Origin: JBAWAP01 sp049589355
GTDB lineage: Bacteria; Chloroflexota; Anaerolineae; VGOG01
Reading direction: 5' to 3'
DNA length: 45,775 nucleotides
NCBI GenBank assembly: GCA_049589355.1
Contig: JBAWAP010000256.1
Location: 1-45,775, forward strand
Shown piece after piece: positions 16,389 through 22,832 of the stretch; the stretch's first letter is position 1; every line of letters starts with the position of its first letter. The notes beneath the pieces were generated by a model. That model was given only the letters and a program-made list of their open reading frames with translations, did not search any database and had not been told where the DNA came from. The position numbers were made by a program, and so were the translations under genes.

Positions 16389-16983
16389 CGTTCTGGCTCC
16401 TCTCGGTCTCGTATCCCGACGACTCTTCTCGCATGTGCTGAGGGACTGCTGTTGCCACCGGACGGTAAGAGACCCTATCCGCTAGCTCCTCCAGGAAGGT
16501 AAAGCTCTCTACCAGGGTGCGGAAGGCTCCCAGCCAGGTTTCGTAGTCCTCTTCCGGGGCTGTATAATCTAGTTCGTAAAGTTGGTTGTCTTCCTCAAAA
16601 AAGATGCGACGTTCGCGAATCGGGGTCTGTTTGGCGTCCAGACTGTTCAGTGGCAGGAGCATGGAATAGGCAATCTCCACTTCCACTGCTGGCCTTCCAG
16701 CTACCATGACAGAGAATGGTCCCCGTTCCTGGGCCTTAAAAGCAGCACGGTATTTGGAAACCAGCGCATTCGTCGCCTCTAGCGGTGTTTGGCCTGCGGC
16801 ACGGGTCATCCCTACCGACAAAGATGTTGAATAGGTTCCCGCCCGACTAACAGGCCCGAGGATAAAAATCTCTACATACCCGTCCTCTACGATCTCTCGT
16901 ACATCCCAACCAGCAGGATAGAGAAAGGTGTATGGTGTACGGGGTTGACTGGATTGAAATGGGACATAACCTTTTCGCAGCAT
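16360..16983 (-). CDS. hypothetical protein with PsbP/LpqN-like fold, secretion-locus gene
   Basis: A 207-residue protein with AGGAGGTG before the ATG. The core (YTFLYPAGWDVREIVEDG, GRPAVEVEIAY, FFEEDNQLYELDYTAPEEDY, FRTLVESFTFLEE) has the segment order of PsbP/LpqN/DUF1795 domains, where a buried Trp follows the first strand and FxxLVxSF closes the fold. LpqN-type proteins accompany type VII secretion and cell-envelope work in actinobacteria. There is no signal peptide or lipobox, which is odd for that family, so it may be cytoplasmic or carried out by the locus itself. The last 25 residues are polar and disordered. Confidence 0.65.
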   Translation of the reverse strand: MLRKGYVPFQSSQPRTPYTFLYPAGWDVREIVEDGYVEIFILGPVSRAGTYSTSLSVGMTRAAGQTPLEATNALVSKYRAAFKAQERGPFSVMVAGRPAVEVEIAYSMLLPLNSLDAKQTPIRERRIFFEEDNQLYELDYTAPEEDYETWLGAFRTLVESFTFLEELADRVSYRPVATAVPQHMREESSGYETERSQNDEQSAHNQG

Positions 16984-17010
16984 AACGAATCACCTCCTCG
17001 CCTGTGTTGC

Positions 17011-18018
17011 TCAGGCATACTCCGGCAGGCTCCGATAAGGGGGAGCGCGGCGGATCATTTTCTTGGCTTCCGCCTCCTCTAAAGAGATCATCTCGCTAAC
17101 GTGATCACATTGCTCGTCCGTCTCACTTTCTTTCAATTCATTCCAGACCTCGGCCTCAGCTTTGAAGGCATGGTATTCCTGGTCAATGGAATTGGCTCTA
17201 TTCCACTGCACATGGGTTCCCTCGTGGGCCAGGTGAGCAGCCAGGACGTTAGGCGACCTGTCCCTCAGCCTTTCGTGGATCACGATCTCGTTCTTGGTGC
17301 GATCAAAATAGGCAGCAGTGTCTTTATCCATTTGACCAAACCGCATCGTTGTACCACGCTCGCAGACGGTCCGGGCGATGGCATGGCCGCTTTCTGAGCT
17401 TTGTAATGTCGCCAGCCCGTCACTGAGCTTCTGGACGGCCTCACTGTCACCCACAATGTTCCATGCGACTCCCTCTGCTGGACGGGAAGGGGCCGCAGCA
17501 GGCATCACTCCCACCGCACCCGTAGGCGCGGCCACCGCCAGATACGCTTGCAGTTCTGCGATTTTGCGCTCTAAGAATGCGTTAGCCTTGGGGAGGTCAG
17601 TAGCGATCAACCGGCCCAATCGCTGTGCCTGGGTGCGATAGGCAGCCACCGCATCGCCTACTGCTTTCATCCAACGTTGAACATTTCGCAGTTCTGCCTC
17701 AGCCTCGTGCAAACGGACTTGGGCTTGGTATAAAGCCTGCTCCTCGGCGCTGCAGTCTGGCTCATAATAGTGACCATCTTCATAATAACCAGATGCGAGA
17801 CAGGAAGCCAAGTCCGCCTGAGCTTGCCGCACCTCTTCCCGCCGTCGCTGCACCTCGCTGCGCCAGTAGTTGAGCCGCTCTTGCAGCCAGTCCAGGGTGC
17901 GGCGGACTTCCTGCTCGGCTGCCTGTAGTGCCATCTGGGCTTCGCCGTCAAAGCGCCCCAGGGCACCTTTCAGGTCTTCCAAGGCTTGAATGGATCGCAC
18001 ATGAGCTGAGAGGCTCAC
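17011..18018 (-). CDS. coiled-coil protein with C-terminal HEGTH metallopeptidase, candidate secreted effector
   Basis: A 335-residue protein starting at GTG 18018, with GGAGG upstream. Residues 1-160 are long helices (LDWLQERLNYWRSEVQRRR and a second helical hairpin to 155), like the LXG/WXG delivery regions of type VII substrates. An Ala/Pro linker (162-182) leads to a domain with IVIHERLRDRSPNVLAAHLA, HEGTH (H265, E266, H269) and a downstream YHAFKAEAEVW (E281/E288 region). HExxH followed by an acidic helix marks a gluzincin peptidase, comparable to DUF6782-like toxin domains. Delivery region plus peptidase is the layout of a polymorphic toxin. No immunity gene is recognisable, and it could also be a housekeeping peptidase of the apparatus. 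Confidence 0.75.
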   Translation of the reverse strand: MSLSAHVRSIQALEDLKGALGRFDGEAQMALQAAEQEVRRTLDWLQERLNYWRSEVQRRREEVRQAQADLASCLASGYYEDGHYYEPDCSAEEQALYQAQVRLHEAEAELRNVQRWMKAVGDAVAAYRTQAQRLGRLIATDLPKANAFLERKIAELQAYLAVAAPTGAVGVMPAAAPSRPAEGVAWNIVGDSEAVQKLSDGLATLQSSESGHAIARTVCERGTTMRFGQMDKDTAAYFDRTKNEIVIHERLRDRSPNVLAAHLAHEGTHVQWNRANSIDQEYHAFKAEAEVWNELKESETDEQCDHVSEMISLEEAEAKKMIRRAPPYRSLPEYA

Positions 18019-18027
18019 GGCTGCCTC

Positions 18028-18303
18028 CTACCGCTGTTGCAGGTAATCCCGTATCCGCTGGGCTTTGCGCAGCAGGAAGGGAATCTGTTCATCAGCAGAG
18101 CGCATGAATTGGTGCAGCACGCGCATCGTCTGCTCGAACTCTTGGGCGAACTTCTGGTGCTCCTGGTCGCGCCAGGTGTCACCCAAGCGCCCGAACTGGC
18201 CCTGCAGGCGGGACATGCTGTCACGGAGCTGGCCATTGAACTGCTTTAGTTCACGTGCGAAGTGTTCCAAATCTTCCGGATTGGCGATGGCTTGGGGGGA
18301 CAT
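18028..18303 (-). CDS. WXG100-like small helical protein (WxD variant)
   Basis: A 91-residue protein; ATG 18303 was chosen because GGAGGT stands about six bases upstream, whereas the longer in-frame start has none. The sequence is two amphipathic helices joined by WRDQEHQKF (W44, D46), the WXG100 hairpin pattern with Asp instead of Gly and the same W-x-D-x5-F-x2-EF spacing as the 71-residue protein at 16173. Length and position at the head of the locus match ESX-type substrates. It is separated by nine bases from the HEGTH effector-like gene, so it may be its secretion partner. Confidence 0.8.
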   Translation of the reverse strand: MSPQAIANPEDLEHFARELKQFNGQLRDSMSRLQGQFGRLGDTWRDQEHQKFAQEFEQTMRVLHQFMRSADEQIPFLLRKAQRIRDYLQQR

Positions 18304-18329
18304 CAGATACCTCCATCGGAAACTCGCGC

Positions 18330-18611
18330 TCAACCTTGTAGCTGTGGTGAATAGATGACGTAGGCATCGGGTGGCTCCATGTAGAAAATACGCACTTTTT
18401 TCATGCCCAGTTTGTCCAGCTTCCGTTGCAGCTTGGCCGCCGACTTATCCGCTGCGACGACTCGTTTCTCCCGGCTTACGGCGACGTATTGGCCGCCATA
18501 TTTAGCCTGTTCCTCCGCCGTCCAGGAGTTCAGCTAGCGGTCCATCTCGGGGCTCACCAGTTCCAACAGCTCTGGGTCATCCAGTTCATATCTCGTCACT
18601 TTTGGTTCCAT
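18330..18611 (-). pseudogene. DUF5678-like gene with in-frame amber codon
   Basis: The frame begins MEPKVTRYELDDPELLELVS, meets TAG at codon 26 (18536-18534) and then stays open for 67 residues with LNSWTAEEQAKYGGQYVAVS, REKRVVAADKSAAKLQRKL and a C-terminus ending IYSPQLQG. The second part looks like DUF5678 (AxYGGQYVAVxxxRVVA). One base change disrupts an otherwise clean gene, so it is a recent nonsense mutation or a base-call error. Amber codons serve as ordinary stops elsewhere in the window, so recoding is unlikely. Confidence 0.65.
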
Positions 18612-18678
18612 CTCCTGTCCTGCCTCCATTCATCTCGTTCAAGCAAGGGTTAGATTTGTCGCTTTGATTTCCTATCTC

Positions 18679-18789
18679 TTACTTCATGCTCCGCCGCGCC
18701 TGGGCGATAACTTGCGCCAGGCGCTCCATCTCCTCCAGGGTGGCCGGCACCTGGATCTCCAGCGGCTACCAGAACTCTCGTTCAAAATG
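18679..18789 (-). pseudogene. decayed WxD (WXG100-like) gene copy
   Basis: The frame FEREFW, TAG, PLEIQVPATLEEMERLAQVIAQ copies the gene at 16173-16388 (FEREFWQPLEEQVPATLEEM) but lacks its N-terminal half and has TAG (18768-18766) at a Gln position. It marks duplication and decay within the secretion-like locus. Confidence 0.75.
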
Positions 18790-18814
18790 AAATCATCTAA
18801 CTCACCTACCTCAA

Positions 18815-18843
18815 ATGATACTATCGAGAACACGAAAAGTCAA
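18815..18843 (-). promoter_or_regulatory. sigma-70 promoter at the head of the secretion-like locus
   Basis: On the minus strand TTGACT (18843-18838) and TATCAT (18820-18815) stand 17 bases apart, just beyond the glycosyltransferase stop. No further clear promoter was seen before acsE, so this one could serve the secretion genes and RACo. Confidence 0.6.
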
Positions 18844-18852
18844 GGATCACCG

Positions 18853-20853
18853 CTACTCGCCCACTTCGACCTGGGCCAGGAGCAGGCGGTCGCCTCCCGT
18901 TCTCAGGGGGAGGCGTTCGATGCCCTGGTCAGTCCAGTAAAGCCCCACCTCAATGATATAATGGCCCGGAGGCGTGTCAGGCGAGACTAGGATCTCGTAC
19001 TTGTCCCTGATGATTGTACCCTTCTTCCAGTAGGAAGTCGGATAAGCATCGCTGGCTGCTATCTTGTCGTGCTGACCATAGATACGCTCATCGCTGCCGA
19101 TGAGGTGGGTGAAAACCAGGTAGTCCCGATCCATTTCCCCCAGGGCTTCCCAGTACAGAGCTAAGTGCAGGGTTTGACCGGGCTCAGCCCGAAAGGAGTC
19201 CAGGTCATAACCCAGGAGCTGAATTTGGTCTGAGAAATTGGCCAGGTAGCGATGCTCCGGCCCTGTCGCGAAGCGCGGCCGGTTCTCCAGGGAGAAGAGC
19301 AGCACGGCGAACTCGTGGTGAAAGTTGCGGCCAACTTCCAGGCGCGGGCAGTTTAGCATCAACTGGTCGAGGATAACGTCAGTGGGGTCTACAAGGCGAT
19401 TCTGCCAAAGCACTAACCATAGCCTGTCCCGCCCTTGGGCCATCGAGTTAAGCCGCTCGGCGGCCCGATAATCGAGGGGTTCCTTTGTGGAAAGCACGAT
19501 GCTTTCAGGGATGGGATAGACAGGCAGGTCACCTCGATAGTAATAGGTGAAGGCCGGAAGCATGTGCCCTCCCACCAAAATGATCGCATCTTTGGCCTCG
19601 GCGTGGGAGCTGATGTATCCGGCCACTGAGCGGAAGTCAGGCCTGGCGTATTCGTCGTCGAAATAATAGTTGGCCAGGGAGCTAGCCGATGCACCGCTGA
19701 CAAAACCTAGCGAGCAGAGCAAAACAATTAGCGCCGCTACGCTAACCAGGCGGGAACCTTTTACCTGTGACCTGCGACTTGGGACCAGCTTCCCCAACCC
19801 AACCGCCATCAGCAGATAGAAGGCCGGCAGGGCCGGGAGCAAGTAACGCGGCGCGAATTTAGGGCGGTGATAGGAGATAGCGAACAGGGCACTAATCGGC
19901 ACCAATAGATACAGCAGAACGATCCATGTTGGATGTTGGATGTTGGATGTTGGATGTTGGACGTTGGATTCCGACTTCCACTCCCACAGTGATGCTAACA
20001 CGCCCGCTGCAGCCAGGGCCGCAAAGCCCAAAGCCGCGAAGTCAGCAGCCTTCCCTTCCATGGTATGTCCCACGCTGAAGGCGATGAAGGTGTCTTTGGC
20101 AGCGGTCAGCAGGCCGAGAGCACCTTCCCAGTAGGTGGCGTCAGCAGCGTAGCGAGTGGCTACGAAACGAGCCCAGGGCAGGAAGAGAAGAGCTATGCAA
20201 AGTTGGGCCAGGAGCCAAGTTCGTAGATTCGTAAACTCGGAATTCGTAGATTCGCGAGTTCGTCTCAATATCCACTGGGCCAGAAAGGCGATGTTCTCGA
20301 ACAAGATGATAAAGGCGACATAAAAATGGGTATAAAGACCCAGAGCACTGGTGACTACATAGCTGAACCAGACATGGCGTCGCGCTGAGCTTGGCCCTTT
20401 CCTAAGAAGAAGGACGAAGATATAAACCGAGCTCAAGCCGAGGAGCGCGGCCAACGTGTACATTCTTGCCTCTTGGGAAAACCAGACATGGAACGGGGAG
20501 ATGCTCAGCAGGAAGGCGGCTAGCGAGCCCTCCCTTTGGCCGAAAAGCTCTCGCCCTAGCTTGAAGAGCAAGGGTACTGACAAGACGCCGCATATCAGGG
20601 AGAGGAACCTGATGGCGAACTCGCTTTGCCCGGCCAGTTTCAGCCAGAAATAGAGGGCCAAAAAGTGCAGGGGAGGGTGATTGTCGGCGGAGACGCCAGC
20701 GACCAGATCTTTGAGGCTTTGGTTGGCGAGATAAATGCTCACCCCCTCGTCGTACCAGATGCTCTGGTGATCCAGGCGATAAATCCGCAGGGCAAAGGCC
20801 AGAATGATGATCGCGATTATGGCTATCTTGCCCAGGTCAAGATGCTTGCTCAT
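18853..20853 (-). CDS. ArnT/PMT-like (GT39-type) membrane glycosyltransferase
   Basis: A 666-residue GT-C glycosyltransferase with about a dozen membrane helices in the first two thirds. The first loop carries the catalytic-type acidic pair YDEG (Asp35, Glu36), followed by NHPPLHF and WFSQEARMYTL, all typical of polyprenyl-phosphate-sugar-using enzymes of the ArnT/PMT_2 group. The last 130 residues form a beta-sandwich-like extracytoplasmic domain (LLGYDLDSFRAEPG, LHLALYWEAL). It would transfer a sugar from a lipid carrier to an envelope acceptor. The ATG follows a heptamer repeat and has no clear ribosome site. An in-frame heptamer array encodes NVQHPTSNIQHPT between two helices. Confidence 0.9.
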   Translation of the reverse strand: MSKHLDLGKIAIIAIIILAFALRIYRLDHQSIWYDEGVSIYLANQSLKDLVAGVSADNHPPLHFLALYFWLKLAGQSEFAIRFLSLICGVLSVPLLFKLGRELFGQREGSLAAFLLSISPFHVWFSQEARMYTLAALLGLSSVYIFVLLLRKGPSSARRHVWFSYVVTSALGLYTHFYVAFIILFENIAFLAQWILRRTRESTNSEFTNLRTWLLAQLCIALLFLPWARFVATRYAADATYWEGALGLLTAAKDTFIAFSVGHTMEGKAADFAALGFAALAAAGVLASLWEWKSESNVQHPTSNIQHPTWIVLLYLLVPISALFAISYHRPKFAPRYLLPALPAFYLLMAVGLGKLVPSRRSQVKGSRLVSVAALIVLLCSLGFVSGASASSLANYYFDDEYARPDFRSVAGYISSHAEAKDAIILVGGHMLPAFTYYYRGDLPVYPIPESIVLSTKEPLDYRAAERLNSMAQGRDRLWLVLWQNRLVDPTDVILDQLMLNCPRLEVGRNFHHEFAVLLFSLENRPRFATGPEHRYLANFSDQIQLLGYDLDSFRAEPGQTLHLALYWEALGEMDRDYLVFTHLIGSDERIYGQHDKIAASDAYPTSYWKKGTIIRDKYEILVSPDTPPGHYIIEVGLYWTDQGIERLPLRTGGDRLLLAQVEVGE
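19926..19969. repeat. GTTGGAT heptamer array inside the glycosyltransferase gene
   Basis: Five tandem GTTGGAT/GTTGGAC units encode the loop segment NVQHPTSNIQHPT on the minus strand. The unit is the same as in the intergenic palindromes at 9838, 25751 and 28145, but here the complementary half is missing. Confidence 0.85.
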
Positions 20854-20869
20854 TGGTCTATCGTCAGAT

Positions 20870-20959
20870 GGTCAGATCGTCGGATGGTCCGTGGTCAAGT
20901 GGTCTCTGGTCCTAGGACCGCCTGACCACCAGACCAAGGACGACCTGACCACTCGACCA
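20870..20959. repeat. 90-bp heptamer palindrome (GGTCAGA type), copy A
   Basis: GGTCAGATC, GTCGGATG, GTCCGTG, GTCAAGTG units run into GTCCTAGGAC and then complementary GACCACC, AGACCAAG, GACGACCT units. It is about 90 percent identical by eye, in inverted orientation, to 22725-22814. The two copies bracket the PAP2 and hydrolase genes. Confidence 0.85.
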
Positions 20960-20964
20960 TTAGG

Positions 20965-21543
20965 CTAAGCCAGATAGAGCCTACGCCCCGTCCTGATTAT
21001 CAAGCTTATCACGGGATCAATGAATCCGCCCTTCCCTACTACAAGGCAGGCAGACAGAGCACCGAGCAGCGCTCCGGCGATGACATCCGAGGGGTAATGA
21101 ACGCCGCAGTAGATGCGGGACAGGCCGAATAACGTGGCCAGCATAAGAAGTAGAGCCCCTAGCCTGCGGTTGTATAGCCATACGGCAGTGGCTATGGAGA
21201 AACCAACAGTGGCGGGGTTGCTGGGAAAGGATGAATCCGTGGGGCGATAGAAGAGTAGATTGACTTCGTGGCCAACGAAGGGGCGCGGGCGAAAGTAGAT
21301 CAGATTGCACAGCTTTAAGATGATATTAGCAATAAACAAGGCTATGACAGCCCAGAGTATGGCCCTTTGATTTCGTTCCCTTCGGTCTTGATCCCGGCCC
21401 TCGAACCAAAAGATGACCAGGATCAAAGACATCGTGGTAGTCAAGAAATAGTCGTTGACTAACAAGCGCATCAGGCCGTCCAGGACATCGTTGCGGCCAG
21501 CCAGGTTATTGATCAACTGGAACAACTGAAGATCTAAAGACAT
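20965..21543 (-). CDS. PAP2-family membrane phosphatase
   Basis: A 192-residue membrane protein with about five helices. PAP2 signature parts are K77 with RPRP (85-88), then PSNPA (107-111) and SRIYCGVHYPSD (S142, R143, His149, Asp153). These enzymes dephosphorylate lipid or undecaprenyl (pyro)phosphates at the outer membrane face of the cytoplasmic membrane. The middle motif is normally PSGH or PSNH; here Pro110 stands where the proton-donating His should be, so activity is uncertain, although the nucleophile His149 is kept. It lies between the GT39-type transferase and an envelope hydrolase, consistent with lipid-carrier recycling. The start lacks a ribosome site and is preceded by a heptamer repeat. 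Confidence 0.88.
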   Translation of the reverse strand: MSLDLQLFQLINNLAGRNDVLDGLMRLLVNDYFLTTTMSLILVIFWFEGRDQDRRERNQRAILWAVIALFIANIILKLCNLIYFRPRPFVGHEVNLLFYRPTDSSFPSNPATVGFSIATAVWLYNRRLGALLLMLATLFGLSRIYCGVHYPSDVIAGALLGALSACLVVGKGGFIDPVISLIIRTGRRLYLA

Positions 21544-21649
21544 CGTTCAGAAATCCAAAGTTCAAAATCCAAACCCCAAACAAGATTTCGGCGAGCCCTC
21601 GGCGCGAGCTCGGTCGAACGCTCAGTCGAGCCGTTTGGGACCCCGATGA
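21544..21649. repeat. spacer with ATCCAAA-type heptamers and a dispersed CTCAGTCGAG element
   Basis: ATCCAAA, GTTCAAA, ATCCAAA, CCCCAAA are tandem 7-bp units at 21551-21581, directly upstream of the PAP2 start. They are followed by GGCGCGAGCTCGGTCGAACG and CTCAGTCGAG, a familiar dispersed repeat core. No gene. Confidence 0.65.
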
Positions 21650-22708
21650 TCACAGATTCTCTTTGAACCAACGGGCTACTAGGGCGGAAGCTCTCGGACT
21701 ACGATGCAGGCTGAGATGTCCCTCTCCAGGTAGTGACTTCAGCTTTCCCTGCACCATTTCCTTGCCGAGAGTTGTGGATGCTCTCTCGACAGGCACTATG
21801 CCGTCTCGGTCGCCATAAACCAGGAACAAAGGACGGGAACTCAACTCACCAATCGAATCCAGCACAGCCAACTCAGCCACCAGTTCCCCTCGCCTCCGGA
21901 AACTGGACCAGCGGATGGCTTCCAGGTAGGACATCTCCTTCAGGATGCTCAGTCCTGGCTTGGTGTTGCTCTGGTCTAGGAAAGGAGCCATAGCCAGCAC
22001 GGCTGCGATTTGTTGGTCAGTACCCGCGGCTCGGATGGCCAAATCACCACCCAGGTCAATTCCCAGGACCCCGATGCGTTCAGGATTGACCTCGTCCCGC
22101 CGCGTTAAGTAGGCCACAGCGCTAGGCAGGAGGCCCAGCACCCCAGGATACCGAACCTCGCTTTCAGGGCCCCAATCTATGGCCAGGACGATGAAGCCTT
22201 CCTCAATCAAGTTGGCCACTATAGGGTGCGGAGAGAGGATTCCCTCAGAAGGGCCAGGCAGAACGCAGATTGCTGCCCTGGGCTTGCCTATGTCTTCTGG
22301 TAGATAGAGCGTCCCCCTCAGTTGTTGCAGGGAGACAGCTTCCTGACGAAGGCGACCACCGGCCTTCAGGTCAGATCTCTCTCGATGTTGGAACCCGTGG
22401 AGAGCAGAGGAGACGAGCAGAGTGAAGGCCAAGGCGCAAATCCCGGCTGCCACGAAGAGGATCTCCAGTTCTGATCCGGCCAGGCCGGGGACGAAGACCT
22501 CCGGTGTGGTGGCGAAGAACCAAGCGAAGGCCCCCACGATGAGGGCTGTGGCCAACAGGTAACTCCAGATGGGTTTTCTGGTGCTTCCCATCAGGTTGAG
22601 GCCAACCAGCTTATGGCGAGCAGCAACGAACTGCAGGGCCCCCACAATGGTTACGAAAGCCAAGAGGAAGTAGTTTATGGCCAGGTGGGGGGATATGAAA
22701 TTCAGCAC
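21650..22708 (-). CDS. membrane-anchored alpha/beta hydrolase (dienelactone-hydrolase-like)
   Basis: A 352-residue protein with three N-terminal membrane helices (about 11-30, 47-66, 82-102) followed by an alpha/beta-hydrolase domain. The nucleophile elbow reads GIDLGG with Asp218 where Ser or Cys is usual; the acid (LVYGDRDGIVP) and the histidine (GEGHLSLH) are present. Asp nucleophiles occur in dehalogenases and epoxide hydrolases, but this protein looks more like the dienelactone-hydrolase/peptidase S9-like group, so it may act differently or be inactive. The start is GTG 22708, 5 bases after a TATAAT box, so the message may be leaderless or nearly so. It is bracketed, with the PAP2 gene, by the 90-bp inverted repeats. 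Confidence 0.8.
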   Translation of the reverse strand: MLNFISPHLAINYFLLAFVTIVGALQFVAARHKLVGLNLMGSTRKPIWSYLLATALIVGAFAWFFATTPEVFVPGLAGSELEILFVAAGICALAFTLLVSSALHGFQHRERSDLKAGGRLRQEAVSLQQLRGTLYLPEDIGKPRAAICVLPGPSEGILSPHPIVANLIEEGFIVLAIDWGPESEVRYPGVLGLLPSAVAYLTRRDEVNPERIGVLGIDLGGDLAIRAAGTDQQIAAVLAMAPFLDQSNTKPGLSILKEMSYLEAIRWSSFRRRGELVAELAVLDSIGELSSRPLFLVYGDRDGIVPVERASTTLGKEMVQGKLKSLPGEGHLSLHRSPRASALVARWFKENL

Positions 22709-22724
22709 GCAATATTATACCCCT

Positions 22725-22814
22725 TGGTCAGATGGTCAGGTCGTCCTTGGTCTGGTGGTCAGGCAGCCCGAGGACCAGAGACCACTGGACCACGGACCAT
22801 CCGACGATCTGACC
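22725..22814. repeat. 90-bp heptamer palindrome (GGTCAGA type), copy B, inverted
   Basis: Reverse complement of this stretch matches 20870-20959 nearly throughout, for example GGTCAGATCGTCGGATGG and CTGACCACCAGACCAAGG in both. It lies between acsC and the hydrolase gene. Confidence 0.85.
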
Positions 22815-22832
22815 ATCCGACTATCCGACTAC

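Noticed and set aside
18330..18789. Amber (TAG) recoding, for example pyrrolysine
   Set aside because: TAG is the normal stop of the histidine kinase, aminotransferase, acsB and RelE-like genes here, so two nonsense mutations are the simpler reading.
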